64,000 nucleotides of DNA from Oryzibacter oryziterrae (GCF_021864535.1 NZ_JAKJIC010000011.1:62001-126000), one strand, 5' to 3'. Positions 18,618-28,784 are shown, numbered from the stretch's first letter. Program-made: numbers and translations. Notes: generated by a model not told the origin, from the sequence alone.

Positions 18618-18621
18618 CTAG

Positions 18622-18651
18622 AGGCGGGGGCAACCCCGCCTTCTTCATTTT
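18622..18651 (+). terminator. Intrinsic terminator of the aroQ-accBC unit
   Basis: A stem AGGCGGGG / CCCCGCCT closed by a GCAA tetraloop is followed by TCTTCATTTT, just after the accC stop codon. Confidence 0.8.
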
Positions 18652-18662
18652 GGCGGCATTGC

Positions 18663-19832
18663 TCAATGGGTGGCGGGTGCGCCAAACAGACCGGCCAAGG
18701 CCGCCTGGAACTGATCCTGTACCGAGCGGGCGGCATGCAGGCCTTCGTCGACGGTATGGCGGGCCTTGCGCAGCGTGTCGCTTGCGAAGCGACGGGCCTT
18801 CAGCATGGCGACATAGGCTGTGCCTGACAGGCTGAGCGGTTCCAGCACCTCGACCAATGGCTCGGTCATCACGCCGAAGCTATGCTTGTAGCTCTCCGTG
18901 CCAATGGTGAAGTCGAACACCTTCAGGTCTTGCCTGCAGGCCCATTCGATGGCGCTCTCCACGGCGAGCAAGCCGGGGGACCAGTTCTTCCAGGGCTCCG
19001 CATGGGCCATCATCAACAGCTGGAAGCTGTCACCGACCACGGTGCCGAAGCAGCCGGAAATGAGTTCGCCATCGAGGCGCAGGCAGCCGAGACGGGCGAT
19101 ATCGGGTTGACGGCAGAGCGCATGGTAGAACTTGCGATCGATGCCGGCCTTCTCCGGTGAGTTTTCACCGGCAAAGCGGGTCTCGCGCCAGTTCAGGATC
19201 TGATCGAGAGCGAAGAGGTCATTGTTGGCGGGTTCGAATGCGAATTCCAGCCTGCCCTTGTTCTCGAGCTTGCGCCGCTTGCGGGCCAATGAACGCATGC
19301 AGGTGCCATCGAAACGGTTCTCGCGCAGCACCTCGAAGGGGGCATCCAGCAGCAGGGGGTGGCGATTGAAGCGAGACGGCCGGGTGCTTGTGAGGTCGAC
19401 GAAAGGATTGCGGGCGCCGGCGATGAGCTTGGGGCACTTCTCGATAACCAGGACATCGGCGGTCGGCAGATGCTTCAGCAGACGATGCCAGAGAGCGCTG
19501 AACTCTGTCGGCGTCGGATTGAAGCTGGGAGAGATCATCGGCGCCTGATAATCGGTAACGCCGCGATCGGGCAACGTCAGGAACTTGAGGCCGTCGCGCT
19601 CTTCGTAGACGAGCGGCAGAATGAAAACGGGCAAGCCGGTCGCTGCGCTGCGGATCATCGCCACATGGCAGTCGTCATCATGCAGGGGCAGGAAGGTCTG
19701 AAACCAGGCTTCGAGCCAGGCGCGGTGCTGGAACGGCGAGCGGAGCAGTTCGCTGGTGTCGGTCCGGAACTGTGCCGCCACCGACTTGACATCGGACACA
19801 ACGGAAACTGTGTATTCGGACTTGCGCCCCAT
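18663..19832 (-). CDS. GNAT-fold acetyltransferase, CelD/BioF2-like
   Basis: The protein of about 389 residues matches the layout of the CelD/BcsL-like family once linked to cellulose biosynthesis: two GNAT-like halves, the second with WACRQDLKVFDFTIGTESYK, a typical end motif of this family. Other family-like stretches are FQHRAWLEAWFQTF and the basic block SLARKRRKLENKG. Members are thought to transfer acyl or aminoacyl groups to cell-surface polymers; the substrate here is unknown. I chose the ATG at 19832, which has AAGAGG eight bases upstream, over the ATG at 19871. It converges with accC across a terminator and diverges from aat. Confidence 0.75.
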   Translation of the reverse strand: MGRKSEYTVSVVSDVKSVAAQFRTDTSELLRSPFQHRAWLEAWFQTFLPLHDDDCHVAMIRSAATGLPVFILPLVYEERDGLKFLTLPDRGVTDYQAPMISPSFNPTPTEFSALWHRLLKHLPTADVLVIEKCPKLIAGARNPFVDLTSTRPSRFNRHPLLLDAPFEVLRENRFDGTCMRSLARKRRKLENKGRLEFAFEPANNDLFALDQILNWRETRFAGENSPEKAGIDRKFYHALCRQPDIARLGCLRLDGELISGCFGTVVGDSFQLLMMAHAEPWKNWSPGLLAVESAIEWACRQDLKVFDFTIGTESYKHSFGVMTEPLVEVLEPLSLSGTAYVAMLKARRFASDTLRKARHTVDEGLHAARSVQDQFQAALAGLFGAPATH

Positions 19833-19992
19833 TCGCTGGCCTCTTGCGCCCCGATTGCTGCTTGGGCACATGCTATTTGCGGCGCGTGAGGAAAGGGTTT
19901 ATTCGCAGGACAAGCATGGAGGCTTGGTTTGCCGGTGGTAAACGGATTCCGTGCAATTGGACCGATCGCGGCCACCGGGATGGATTTTGAAC

Positions 19993-20667
19993 ATGGCCAA
20001 CAGGGCTTCGTCCAACACGACGCTGACCGCAGACATTCTGCTGAAGGCCTATGCGGTGGGCATGTTCCCCATGGCGGAAGACGCCGATGACCCGAACCTG
20101 TTCTGGGTGGAGCCGGAATGGCGAGGGGTGATCCCGCTGGATGGCTTTCATGCCGGCAAGCGCCTTTGCCGGACGATCCGTCAGGATCATTTTGACGTGC
20201 GGGTCGACACCGATTTTGAAGGGGTGATCAGCGGCTGCGCCGCCCCCGCCCCCGGCCGGACACGCACCTGGATCAACAGCACCATCCGCCGGCTCTATGG
20301 CGAACTGTTTCAGCGGGGCCATTGCCACACCGTGGAAAGCTGGCACGAGGGGCGACTGGTGGGGGGGCTCTATGGCGTGTCGATCGGCGGCGCCTTCTTT
20401 GGGGAGAGCATGTTCTCCTTCGAGACCGATGCCTCCAAGGTCGCCCTCGCCCATCTGGTTGGCCGCCTGCGCGCCGGCGGCTATCGCCTGCTCGACACGC
20501 AGTTCGTGACAGACCATCTCGCCCGCTTTGGTGGCGCAGAGATCCCGAAGGTCATCTATGCCAAGCAGCTAGCTGCCGCCATACGAAGCGATGGGGATTT
20601 TCATGCCCTGGGAGACAGCGTGAGCGGCGTCGAGCTGATGAAGTGGTTGCCGCAGGCCGGCGATTGA
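19993..20667 (+). CDS. aat: Leucyl/phenylalanyl-tRNA--protein transferase
   Basis: The enzyme attaches Leu or Phe from charged tRNA to N-terminal Lys or Arg, marking proteins for ClpS/ClpAP degradation (N-degron pathway). Family motifs are [53 protein letters not shown] and [16 protein letters not shown]. Length is 224 residues from the ATG at 19993, which has GGGATGGA about nine bases upstream; a GTG at 19951 in frame would add 14 residues. It converges with the DUF2155 gene. The aat-DUF2155-NDUFA12 neighbourhood is common in Hyphomicrobiales. Confidence 0.93.
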   Translation: MANRASSNTTLTADILLKAYAVGMFPMAEDADDPNLFWVEPEWRGVIPLDGFHAGKRLCRTIRQDHFDVRVDTDFEGVISGCAAPAPGRTRTWINSTIRRLYGELFQRGHCHTVESWHEGRLVGGLYGVSIGGAFFGESMFSFETDASKVALAHLVGRLRAGGYRLLDTQFVTDHLARFGGAEIPKVIYAKQLAAAIRSDGDFHALGDSVSGVELMKWLPQAGD

Positions 20668-20724
20668 TCGAGCCGCCGGCGAGCCCTTGCAGGGCGCGGC
20701 TGTCAGCGTCCCGAGGACGCTGGA

Positions 20725-21375
20725 TCAATCGAGGATCTGGCCTGCAGTGGCGGGGTCGGCAGCCGGGTCGGCGCCGGTGTCCGGAGCAACCGTCTCTTCC
20801 GACGGTGCGTTCGGATCGGTGCTGTCGATCATGGCGGGCACGGCCGGCTTCAGCGGCGGGACGGGAATGCCGCCCACCAGCGTCAGGTTGACCTCGCCAC
20901 CGCCGGCGGCACCCGCGGTCGCGCCGCCTGCAGGCTGCTCGGCTGTGGCGATGCGCGGCGTCTGCTGAGCGGAGGCGCTGGGTGGCGGTACGTCGCTGTC
21001 CATGCGGCAGTCGGTCAGCCAGACGTCATAGACCGGGTGCTCGACCGCATTGAGGCCCGGGCTGGAGGCAAACATCCAACCGTCGAAGATGCGCTTGACC
21101 TGCTTGTCGAGGGTGATCTCGTCGACCTGCACGAAACCGTCGGTATCGGCCGCCTCCGTCGCGGGACGGGTGTAGCAGACCTTGGGCGTGACGCGCAGCG
21201 CACCGAACTGCACCGTCTCGTCGATATAGACGTCGAAGGTGATGATTCGGCCGGTGATCTTGTCGAGGCCGGAGAAGACGGCGACCTTGTTGGCGATCTT
21301 GTCGGCGAGTGCTGGCCCGGCAAAGGCAGTCAGCAAGGTTGCAGACAGGACGGCAAGACGCAAGGAAGTCGACAT
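20725..21375 (-). CDS. DUF2155 domain-containing exported protein
   Basis: A protein of 216 residues: signal peptide (LRLAVLSATLLTAFAGPALA), then a conserved ~100-residue DUF2155 domain with the pattern AVFSGLDKITGRIITFD ... ALRVTPKVCYTRP ... FDGWMFASSPGLNAVEHPVYDVWL and two Cys residues able to form a disulfide. The C-terminal ~80 residues are a Pro/Ala/Gly-rich low-complexity tail. The function of DUF2155 is not known. The ATG at 21375 is chosen for the signal peptide; no clear ribosome site is visible. It lies downstream of the nucleoside hydrolase gene on the same strand. Confidence 0.88.
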   Translation of the reverse strand: MSTSLRLAVLSATLLTAFAGPALADKIANKVAVFSGLDKITGRIITFDVYIDETVQFGALRVTPKVCYTRPATEAADTDGFVQVDEITLDKQVKRIFDGWMFASSPGLNAVEHPVYDVWLTDCRMDSDVPPPSASAQQTPRIATAEQPAGGATAGAAGGGEVNLTLVGGIPVPPLKPAVPAMIDSTDPNAPSEETVAPDTGADPAADPATAGQILD

Positions 21376-21483
21376 GGGATCGGCGGTCCGGCTCAAGACA
21401 TTCGGGTCATCGCCGCAGGTGCGGTGTCGATGCAAACGCACCAGACACCGCAAATGCGGCAAGCTGTTGGCACCGAGCGTTTA

Positions 21484-22428
21484 TCAGGAGAGTTTGCGGA
21501 AAGCTTCCAGAATCAGCGCAAAAAAGCCGTCGGAATCCACTTTCGTGATCCATGTGGCGTTTTTCCGACGGTTGGTCACCGTCCAGCGATCGACAACCGT
21601 CTGGCCGAAGCAGAGGCCGGGCGTCGTCTCGATCTCGACGTTGACGAACTTGCCCTCGAAGAGTTCGGGCTTGAGCAGCCAGGCCACCGTGGTCGGGTCA
21701 TGCAGCGGGCCGCCGTCGCTGCCGTACTTGTCCTCGTCATAGCGCTCGTAGAAGGACAGGAGGCCGGTGAAGGCTTCTGCTGCCTTGGTGCCCAGTGCCT
21801 TGAGCTCGGCCAGCCAGGCCTTCTTGATCAGGGCCTGGTGGGTGACATCGAGCGACATCACGACAATGTCGGCCCCGCAGGCGAAGACGCGCGCGGCGGC
21901 ATGGGGATCGACATAGATGTTGAACTCGGCCGCCGGCGTGACATTGCCGCCCTCGATCTGGGCACCGCCCATCAGGACGATCTTGTCGATGCGCGAGGCG
22001 ATGCGCGGCTCTTTCGCCAGCGCCAGAGCGATATTGGTGAGCGGCCCCAACGGGCACAGCGTGACGGTCTTCTCCGGGCGGCTCATGATCGTGTCGACGA
22101 TCCAGTCCGGGCCGAACTCGGGACGCAGCTTGGTGACCGGGGCCGGGAAATCCCAGCCGTTGAGGCCGGTCTCGCCGTGAACATATTCGGCGGTTTCCAG
22201 GTGCACCATCAGCGGCGCGGCTGCGCCGGCAAACACGGGAATGTCGGTCCGGCCGACCAGTTCGATGAGCTTCAGCGCGTTGGCCGCGGTCTTGTCGAGA
22301 CCGACGTTGCCGGCGACAGCGGTGATGCCGAGCACCTCAAGTTTCTCAGGAAAGCCGAGGGCGAGCATGATCGCCACGGCATCGTCCTGGCCGGGATCGG
22401 TATCGATGATGATGGAACGCGGCGACAT
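21484..22428 (-). CDS. Ribonucleoside hydrolase (inosine-uridine preferring family)
   Basis: The enzyme splits the N-glycosidic bond of nucleosides to free base and ribose for salvage. The calcium-binding signature DTDPGQDDA is at residues 9-17, and further family motifs are ITAVAGNVGLDKT, VTLCPLGPLTNIALAL, LMGGAQ and AEFNIYVDPHAA. The late motif DPTTVAWLL carries a Pro-Thr where most members have His-Asp (HDP), so base specificity may differ; GGPLHDPTTVAWL does retain the key His-Asp. Length is 314 residues. GAGGAG lies six to seven bases before the ATG. Whether purines or pyrimidines are preferred cannot be told. Confidence 0.9.
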   Translation of the reverse strand: MSPRSIIIDTDPGQDDAVAIMLALGFPEKLEVLGITAVAGNVGLDKTAANALKLIELVGRTDIPVFAGAAAPLMVHLETAEYVHGETGLNGWDFPAPVTKLRPEFGPDWIVDTIMSRPEKTVTLCPLGPLTNIALALAKEPRIASRIDKIVLMGGAQIEGGNVTPAAEFNIYVDPHAAARVFACGADIVVMSLDVTHQALIKKAWLAELKALGTKAAEAFTGLLSFYERYDEDKYGSDGGPLHDPTTVAWLLKPELFEGKFVNVEIETTPGLCFGQTVVDRWTVTNRRKNATWITKVDSDGFFALILEAFRKLS

Positions 22429-22440
22429 TGCATGCTCCTC

Positions 22441-22475
22441 GAAAAGACAAACGGGACGAACCTCGGTCCGTCCCG
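22441..22475 (-). terminator. Intrinsic terminator of the NDUFA12 gene
   Basis: On the minus strand a 7-bp stem (CGGGACG / CGTCCCG) with a 10-base loop is followed by TTTGTCTTTT. It separates the NDUFA12 gene from the nucleoside hydrolase gene. Confidence 0.7.
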
Positions 22476-22527
22476 CAACTCGGTGTCGAATGGGTCTGGA
22501 AATGCGGCTCAGAGAGCTGCGAACCGG

Positions 22528-22914
22528 TCAGGCGCCCGGCGTCCAGGCATCATAGTCGCCGGTCACGGACGGACGACTGGAGCCGGAAGCCATCGAGCCC
22601 TGGGGGCGATAGGCGGCAGCGGTGCCGGTCTGGTTCGGCTGATGCGGCTTCTGCCAGGCGCGTGGCTGATAGGCCTCGTCGACGGGCGGGGTGTCGACAC
22701 GGTGATGCATCCAGCCATGCCAACCAGGGGGAATGCGCGACGCCTCGGCCTCGCCATTGTAGATCACCCAGCGACGCTTGCCGGTGCTGTCCTTGTAGTA
22801 GACGTTGCCAGCCTCGTCCTCGCCAACACGGATGCCCTTGCGCCAGGTGTAGAAGCGAGTCCCGATGGTCTGTCCGTTCCACCAGGTGAAAAGCTCAAGC
22901 AGGAGTTTCTTCAT
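22528..22914 (-). CDS. NADH:ubiquinone oxidoreductase subunit NDUFA12 family protein
   Basis: A 128-residue relative of the accessory complex I subunit NDUFA12 (B17.2), found in alphaproteobacteria and mitochondria. Family features are TWWNGQTIGTRFYTWRKG, VGEDEAGNVYYKD, RRWVIYNGEAEASRIPPGWHGW and MHHRVDTPP, followed by a Pro/Gln-rich tail. It probably sits at the matrix-arm/membrane-arm junction of complex I. The start ATG at 22914 has AAGGG a few bases upstream; an in-frame ATG at 22944 adds ten residues. The core nuo operon is not in this window, which is the usual situation for this subunit. Confidence 0.92.
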   Translation of the reverse strand: MKKLLLELFTWWNGQTIGTRFYTWRKGIRVGEDEAGNVYYKDSTGKRRWVIYNGEAEASRIPPGWHGWMHHRVDTPPVDEAYQPRAWQKPHQPNQTGTAAAYRPQGSMASGSSRPSVTGDYDAWTPGA

Positions 22915-23042
22915 TTTGCCCTTACCGGTCCGCGCGGGTCGCACCGCACCATTTCGGGCGGACTATGGCGAGGCAATCGGGCGATGTCCAGAGTGCCGTG
23001 CGGAAAAAATCGGACTCGCAACAGTAAAGTCCGAACGCCGTC

Positions 23043-23777
23043 TCAAGCCGAGCGAAGAGCCGCGAAATGCATCGTCTTGGGCATGTTGCGCAGGGTTTCC
23101 TCTGGCGACTTGGGGCGGGCGGGCTGGTGAGCCACCTCCTCTTCCTTGTGCTTGAGGAAGGCGTCCCAACGTTCGGCATTGGATTCCACGGCCGGCTTGA
23201 CCTTGTTGCGCAGCTTGGACGGGTCGGAGCCATCCTTGGGATAGGCATTCTGCAACTGCGCGGTGGCCGCCTTCATCCAGGCGGCGTTGCGGTCCTGTTG
23301 CATCTTCAGCTTCTCGGCCACGCCCTCGATCTCGAACAATCCCTTGGCGCCCAGCACGAACTGCCGGGCGTCGTTCTGCAGCCAGGTGATCCGGTCGATC
23401 AAGGCGGCTGGTGCGATAGGCTTGACCAGCAGGAGGCTGGCCCCTGCCCGCATCGCCTTTTCCAGCGTGTTGCGCGTGGCGTGGGCCGTGATGACGATCA
23501 CCGGCACAAAGCAAAGCGGATCCATGAAACGGGCACGGATCATGCGCAGGAACTGGTAGCCGCCGATCTTGCCCATGCGCCAGTCGGTGAGGATGAGATT
23601 GGGCGGTTCGCGCAGCATGGCGTGCAGCGCGTCTTCCGCACTGTCGAACACACGGATGCGCTTGACCTTGAGGGCGATCAGAACCGAGCGGAGGATACCC
23701 TGCATGGGCTTGGAGTCGTCTATCACCACAACATCCAGTGCCTCATGGGGCATGGCAAAACAGGAGTGATAGGTCAT
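23043..23777 (-). CDS. Response regulator, single receiver domain with unique C-terminal tail
   Basis: The CheY-like receiver occupies about residues 14-135: acidic pair in VVVIDDSKPM, phospho-acceptor Asp in LILTDWRMG, Thr in VIVITAH, and conserved Lys in LLVKPI. The remaining ~110 residues are helical and charged with no known output domain, ending in a Pro-rich stretch, so it may act by protein contact. Two starts are possible, ATG at 23777 and ATG at 23753; neither has a strong ribosome site, and the receiver fold begins after both. No partner histidine kinase is nearby. It is transcribed toward the NDUFA12 gene, divergently from nrdJ. Confidence 0.85.
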   Translation of the reverse strand: MTYHSCFAMPHEALDVVVIDDSKPMQGILRSVLIALKVKRIRVFDSAEDALHAMLREPPNLILTDWRMGKIGGYQFLRMIRARFMDPLCFVPVIVITAHATRNTLEKAMRAGASLLLVKPIAPAALIDRITWLQNDARQFVLGAKGLFEIEGVAEKLKMQQDRNAAWMKAATAQLQNAYPKDGSDPSKLRNKVKPAVESNAERWDAFLKHKEEEVAHQPARPKSPEETLRNMPKTMHFAALRSA

Positions 23778-24439
23778 GGCAGGGCTCTGACTTTGGGGGT
23801 GTGGAGACCAACCCGGAACACTTTTCCCGCGGCAGCCTTGTTGCCTCCTTCATACCCCCCGCGCACCCAATCCAACCTCAACGGAATTGATAAGATTGTA
23901 AGCAAACGGCTTTTTTCGATATCGGACGTCGCAGTGCTGGGCTGGGCGACATCACCACATATTGATTTTCCTATACGTCGATCCACTATATAATGATTTT
24001 TCAGGACCAAATCCCTGACTCTGGGCGCCACAGACGCCAACATGGGTCTTGCCACAGCCGGAAACGAATCAGTCAACGCGCAGGAAACCGCGGAGTTCCG
24101 GACAGTTGCCATTGAGAGGTCGCCGAATCGGTTCTCCGGCGAAGGATCGTCAAGAGCGTTTCCACCATGGGATGCGTAAATTTTGCGATTGGCGCCCTGA
24201 GCCGCGAAAGCCTGTTGATAGCCGCTGAAGGCTGGGGAAAAGGCGTTAAGACATAATTTACGGAATCGGCAGAACCCTACATGTAGGGGCCAGAGACCAG
24301 CGACGGACACAAGATGAAGTGATTTCCCGGATAAATCCTTCAGACTTGCGAAAACCGCAGAAAACGTGATTTGGACCTGATTTTTGCCGGCCAAGCCCGT
24401 CTTGGCACCGGTTACCTAGCTTGCTGAGGGACAGAAGAC
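23778..24439. other. 662-bp non-coding region upstream of nrdJ
   Basis: No credible gene is seen; the leftward frame at 24394-23774 has no recognisable features. The left part (23870-24000) is distinctly AT-rich with runs such as CTATATAATG and may hold promoters. A perfect 14-bp palindrome CCCTACATGTAGGG lies at 24275-24288, about 150 bp before nrdJ. I looked for a cobalamin riboswitch, expected for some B12-linked genes, and could not recognise a B12 box. Confidence 0.5.
24275..24288. promoter_or_regulatory. Perfect 14-bp palindrome upstream of nrdJ (candidate operator)
   Basis: CCCTACATGTAGGG is fully symmetric and lies in the nrdJ leader. NrdR boxes are near palindromes upstream of ribonucleotide reductase genes, but they usually occur as a pair about 31 bp apart and are more AT-rich at the centre; no partner box is visible. 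The binding protein is unknown. Confidence 0.35.
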
Positions 24440-27400
24440 ATGCGGATTGAACGGCGCTTCACCAGGGACGGCCAGTCTCCCTACGCGGACATCGAATTCC
24501 GTCTTGCCGTCAGCGAGATCAAGAATCCCGATGGCTCGGTGGTGTTCCGCGCCGCCGACATCCATGTCCCCGCGGCGTGGAGCCAGGTTGCCTCCGACAT
24601 CCTGGCCCAGAAGTATTTCCGCAAGGCCGGCGTGCCTGCCGTCATGAAGAAGGTGGAAGAGAATTCCATTCCCTCGTGGCTGTGGCGTTCCGTGCCCGAC
24701 GAGAAGAAGCTCGCCAAGCTGCCCGAGAAGGAGCGCTATGTGGGTGAGACCGACGCCCGCCAGGTGTTCGACCGTCTCGCCGGCACGTGGACCTATTGGG
24801 GCTGGAAGGCCGGCAATTTCTCGTCCGAGGCCGACGCCCGCGCCTTCTTCGACGAACTGCGCTACATGCTCGCCACCCAGCGCGTCGCTCCCAACTCGCC
24901 GCAGTGGTTCAACACTGGTCTGAACTGGGCCTATGGCATCGACGGCCCGAGCCAGGGCCATTTCTACGTCGACTACAAGACCGGCGAACTCAAGCGCTCG
25001 GAAACCGCTTACGAGCATCCGCAGCCGCACGCCTGCTTCATCCAGTCGGTCGAGGACGATCTCGTCAACGAAGGCGGCATCATGGACCTGTGGGTTCGCG
25101 AGGCACGCCTGTTCAAGTATGGCTCGGGCACCGGCTCGAACTTCTCCAAGCTGCGCGGCGAAGGCGAGAAGCTTTCGGGTGGCGGCCGCTCGTCGGGCCT
25201 GATGAGCTTCCTCAAGATCGGTGACCGCGCCGCCGGCGCCATCAAGTCGGGCGGCACCACGCGCCGCGCCGCCAAGATGGTGGTGGTCGACATCGACCAT
25301 CCGGATATCGAGAGCTACATCAACTGGAAGGTCAAGGAAGAGCAGAAGGTGGCCGCGCTGGTCACGGGCTCGAAGGCCTGCTCCAAGCACCTGACCGCCA
25401 TCATGACGGCCATCACGGCTGCCGAGGCAACCGGCGAAGACCGTTTCGACCCGCTGAAGAACCTTGGCCTCAAGCGCGAGATCCGCGCTGCCAAGAAGTC
25501 GCTGGTGCCGGAGAACTACATCCGCCGCGTCATCCAGTTCGCCAAGCAGGGCTACACCAAGATCGAGTTCCCCGTTTATGACACCGATTGGGACTCGGAA
25601 GCCTATCTCACTGTCGCCGGCCAGAATTCCAACAATTCGGTGCGCGTGACGGACGACTTCCTGCGCGCTGTCGAGACCGGTGGCAACTGGCACCTGACCG
25701 CCCGCAAGGACGGCAAGACCGTCAAGACGCTGGCCGCCAAGGACCTGTGGGAACAGATCGGCTATGCCGCCTGGGCCTCCGCCGATCCGGGCATCCAGTA
25801 TCACACCACCATCAACGACTGGCACACCTGCCCGGCCTCGGGCGAAATCCGCGCGTCCAACCCCTGCTCGGAATACATGTTCCTGGACGACACGGCCTGC
25901 AACCTTGCGTCCGTGAACCTCCTGCCCTTCCGTGGCCAGGACGGCAAGTTCGACATCGCCGCCTTCGAGCATGCCTGCCGTCTGTGGACGGTGGTGCTGG
26001 AAGTGTCGGTGACCATGGCGCAGTTCCCCTCGCAGGCCATCGCCCAGCTCTCCTACGAGTATCGCACCCTCGGCCTCGGCTTTGCCAACATCGGCGGCCT
26101 GCTGATGACCTCCGGCATTGCCTATGACAGCGCCGAAGGGCGCGCCATCTGCGGCGCCATCTCGGCCATCATGACCGGCATTTCCTACGCCACGTCGGCA
26201 GAGATGGCCGCCGAACTCGGTGCCTTCCCCGGCTATGCCAAGAACGCCGAGCACATGCTGCGCGTCATCCGCAACCATCGCCGCGCCGCCCATGGCGAGT
26301 CGACCGGCTATGAAGCGCTGCGCACCGCACCGGTGCCGCTCGACCATGCCTCCTGCCCCGATCAGGACCTGATCACCGCCGCCCGCGCGGCCTGGGATCA
26401 GGCGCTGTCGCTCGGCGAGAAGCACGGCTATCGCAATGCGCAGGTGTCGGTGATCGCGCCGACGGGCACCATCGGCCTTGTCATGGACTGCGACACCACC
26501 GGCATCGAGCCCGACTTCGCGCTGGTGAAGTTCAAGAAGCTGGCCGGCGGCGGCTACTTCAAGATCATCAACCGTGCCGTTCCCGAGGCCCTGCGCACGC
26601 TCGGCTATTCGGAAGCCCAGATCGCCGAGATCGAGGCTTATGCGGTCGGTCACGGCTCGATCGCCCAGGCGCCGGCTGTCAACCCGACCTCGCTGCGCAC
26701 CAAGGGCATGACCGACGCCGCCATCGAGAAGGTTCAGGGCGCGCTGAAGTCGGCCTTCGACATCAAGTTCGTCTTCAATCGCTGGACCATCGGCGACGAA
26801 GAGATGAAGGCGCTCGGCGTGTCGGACGCCGACCTCAACAGCCCGAGCTTCGACCTGCTGACGCACATGGGCTATTCCAAGGCCGACATCGAAGCCGCCA
26901 ACACCCATGTGTGCGGAGCCATGACGCTGGAGGGCGCCCCCTTCCTCAAGGCCGAGCACCTGCCGGTGTTCGACTGCGCCAATCCCTGCGGCCGCACGGG
27001 CAAGCGCTTCCTGTCGGTGGAGAGCCACATCCGCATGATGGCGGCGGCGCAGCCCTTCATCTCGGGCGCCATCTCCAAGACCATCAACATGCCCAACGAC
27101 GCCACCGTCGAGGATGCCAAGGAAGCCTACATGCTGTCTTGGCGTCTGGCGCTGAAGGCCAACGCGCTCTATCGCGACGGCTCCAAGCTGTCGCAGCCGC
27201 TCAACTCGCAGCTGCTCGCCGATGACGAGGACGATGCGGAAGACGCAGTCGAGGCGCTCGCCGCCATGTCGGCGTCGGCCAAGGCCACCGTCATCTCCGA
27301 GAAGATCGTCGAGCGCATCATCGAGAAGCACATTCGCGATCGCGAGCAGGAGAAGCTGCCGACCCGTCGCAAGGGCTATACCCAGAAGGCCAAGATCGGC

Positions 27401-28141
27401 GGTCACACGCTGTTCCTGCGCACCGGCGAGTATGATGACGGCCGCCTCGGCGAGATCTTCATCGACATGAACAAGGAAGGCTCGGCGCTGCGCGCCCTGC
27501 TCAACAACTTCGCCATCTCGGTGTCGCTCGGCCTGCAGTGGGGCGTGCCGCTGGAAGAATATGTGGACGCCTTCACCTTCACCCGCTTCGAACCGGCGGG
27601 CATGGTGCAGGGCAACGAGATGATCAAGAACGCCACGTCGATCCTCGACTATGTGTTCCGCGAACTCGCCGTCTCCTACCTGCAGCGCTACGAACTGGCG
27701 CATGTGGTGCCCGATGACCTGACCGCCGCCGGCCTTGCCGAGGGCGCCAAGGATCCGCGCGGCGCCGAGACCGCCGTCTCCAAGGGCCTCGTGCGCGGCA
27801 AGCAGCTGAAGCTCGTCTCGGGGGACGCCAAGAGCTCGGCCACGGCCGGCGCCACTGGCTCCAACGTCTCGGCATTTGCCGCTGCCCGCGGCTCGTCGGC
27901 CGTGTCGGCCATCGCCGGCAATACGGCCACGGCGCTGAAGCGGGACACCGAGGAAGCACCGGCGACAACGCCGACCGCCGGCAACACGCAGGCGCAGCCT
28001 GACTATGCCTATCGCGTGGCGCAGGCCCGCATGAAGGGCTATGAGGGCGAAAGCTGCAACGAGTGCGGCAACTTCACCATGGTGCGCAACGGCACCTGCC
28101 TGAAGTGCGACACCTGCGGCGGCACGAGCGGCTGCAGCTGA
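24440..28141 (+). CDS. nrdJ: Vitamin B12-dependent (class II) ribonucleotide reductase
   Basis: It reduces ribonucleotides to deoxyribonucleotides with an adenosylcobalamin-generated thiyl radical, with or without oxygen. The 1233-residue protein has the class II core: [27 protein letters not shown], the active-site segment [18 protein letters not shown], the thiyl-radical region and [28 protein letters not shown]. The C-terminus carries redox and zinc-ribbon Cys pairs ([17 protein letters not shown]). GAGGGA precedes the ATG by eight bases. There is a long Ala/Thr-rich linker (about residues 1120-1185) before the zinc ribbon. It stands alone, without a class I nrdAB operon in view. Confidence 0.96.
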   Translation: MRIERRFTRDGQSPYADIEFRLAVSEIKNPDGSVVFRAADIHVPAAWSQVASDILAQKYFRKAGVPAVMKKVEENSIPSWLWRSVPDEKKLAKLPEKERYVGETDARQVFDRLAGTWTYWGWKAGNFSSEADARAFFDELRYMLATQRVAPNSPQWFNTGLNWAYGIDGPSQGHFYVDYKTGELKRSETAYEHPQPHACFIQSVEDDLVNEGGIMDLWVREARLFKYGSGTGSNFSKLRGEGEKLSGGGRSSGLMSFLKIGDRAAGAIKSGGTTRRAAKMVVVDIDHPDIESYINWKVKEEQKVAALVTGSKACSKHLTAIMTAITAAEATGEDRFDPLKNLGLKREIRAAKKSLVPENYIRRVIQFAKQGYTKIEFPVYDTDWDSEAYLTVAGQNSNNSVRVTDDFLRAVETGGNWHLTARKDGKTVKTLAAKDLWEQIGYAAWASADPGIQYHTTINDWHTCPASGEIRASNPCSEYMFLDDTACNLASVNLLPFRGQDGKFDIAAFEHACRLWTVVLEVSVTMAQFPSQAIAQLSYEYRTLGLGFANIGGLLMTSGIAYDSAEGRAICGAISAIMTGISYATSAEMAAELGAFPGYAKNAEHMLRVIRNHRRAAHGESTGYEALRTAPVPLDHASCPDQDLITAARAAWDQALSLGEKHGYRNAQVSVIAPTGTIGLVMDCDTTGIEPDFALVKFKKLAGGGYFKIINRAVPEALRTLGYSEAQIAEIEAYAVGHGSIAQAPAVNPTSLRTKGMTDAAIEKVQGALKSAFDIKFVFNRWTIGDEEMKALGVSDADLNSPSFDLLTHMGYSKADIEAANTHVCGAMTLEGAPFLKAEHLPVFDCANPCGRTGKRFLSVESHIRMMAAAQPFISGAISKTINMPNDATVEDAKEAYMLSWRLALKANALYRDGSKLSQPLNSQLLADDEDDAEDAVEALAAMSASAKATVISEKIVERIIEKHIRDREQEKLPTRRKGYTQKAKIGGHTLFLRTGEYDDGRLGEIFIDMNKEGSALRALLNNFAISVSLGLQWGVPLEEYVDAFTFTRFEPAGMVQGNEMIKNATSILDYVFRELAVSYLQRYELAHVVPDDLTAAGLAEGAKDPRGAETAVSKGLVRGKQLKLVSGDAKSSATAGATGSNVSAFAAARGSSAVSAIAGNTATALKRDTEEAPATTPTAGNTQAQPDYAYRVAQARMKGYEGESCNECGNFTMVRNGTCLKCDTCGGTSGCS

Positions 28142-28258
28142 CGCAAGCTTGGAACTGTTCCTGACGCGTCACTGTATGTGGCCGTTACCTCGCAAAAGAT
28201 GCCGCACCCGGCTTCGGACGCGGTTTGAGAGGCAAGACTAGGCATAAACACTGACTGT

Positions 28259-28281
28259 CCGGGCACCCTCGCGGTGCCCGG
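28259..28281. other. Perfect 9-bp hairpin after nrdJ
   Basis: CCGGGCACC / GGTGCCCGG with the loop CTCGC. No T-run follows on either strand, so it is not a classical intrinsic terminator; it may stabilise the nrdJ mRNA 3' end. It lies just before the accessory gene at 28319. Confidence 0.5.
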
Positions 28282-28318
28282 ATCCAATGAAGGGAACATT
28301 ACGGAAACAAAGGTGCCA

Positions 28319-28780
28319 ATGCCGACGGAAGTCGAGTTTCAGTGCCTCACCTGCGGGCATCGCTTCCAAGACGAAGTTCGAGAGCTTGAGCGCCAACGTC
28401 AGGCAAGGTCACAGACTTTAGTTACTACATGGAGACAAAGCATGTTAGATCCTAACTGGGAGGCACTATTTTCTGAAATAAGGCAGCGCTTCAGAGAACT
28501 TTCAAGTAGTGAATCCCGGCAAGAGAAATTCTTGTCTCATGTTCGAAACCTCGTTACATGGGAGAATGATCCCATGGATTATCCAGATGTTGATGCCGAT
28601 TTTCCAGAAGATATCTATGTCTCATATGCGGTTTGCCACCCTGACTGCGGAACTCGCGAATTAATCGTGGACGGAAGAACTCAAGAATGTCAAAGGTGCG
28701 GCCGATTGATGTATAGGGTGGCTACTCATCAATACATTAGGGCTACGGAGCAAGAAACTAAGCCATCTGATACTTTATGA
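28319..28780 (+). CDS. Zinc-ribbon protein of unknown function, probably acquired
   Basis: A 153-residue protein with two Cys pairs: CLTCGHRF near the N-terminus, and CHPDCG ... CQRCGR near the C-terminus, consistent with one or two zinc-binding knuckles. The middle is helical and charged. I chose the ATG at 28319 because AAAGG lies six bases upstream and the Cys-rich part begins right after; a GTG at 28274 lies inside the preceding hairpin. Base composition is clearly lower in GC than that of nrdJ, with many A/T-ending codons, and the gene abuts a decayed transposase. Both suggest horizontal acquisition. No function can be assigned. Confidence 0.65.
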   Translation: MPTEVEFQCLTCGHRFQDEVRELERQRQARSQTLVTTWRQSMLDPNWEALFSEIRQRFRELSSSESRQEKFLSHVRNLVTWENDPMDYPDVDADFPEDIYVSYAVCHPDCGTRELIVDGRTQECQRCGRLMYRVATHQYIRATEQETKPSDTL

Positions 28781-28784
28781 TTAT

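Noticed and set aside
24275-24288. NrdR box
   Set aside because: The palindrome has no second box at about 31 bp spacing and its centre is not the usual AT-rich form, so NrdR is not claimed.
23774-24394. 206-codon leftward open frame upstream of nrdJ
   Set aside because: No recognisable feature, overlaps the receiver gene start and sits in AT-rich control sequence.
23778-24439. Cobalamin riboswitch upstream of nrdJ
   Set aside because: I could not find a B12 box or the expected helices by eye; a covariance model would be needed to exclude it fully.
24416-27703. 1095-codon open frame antisense to nrdJ
   Set aside because: It is a mirror of high-GC codon bias in nrdJ; the translation is His/Arg/Ala/Gly-rich without any domain, and nrdJ is certain.
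28259-28281. Intrinsic terminator after nrdJ
   Set aside because: The hairpin is perfect but no T-run follows on either strand.
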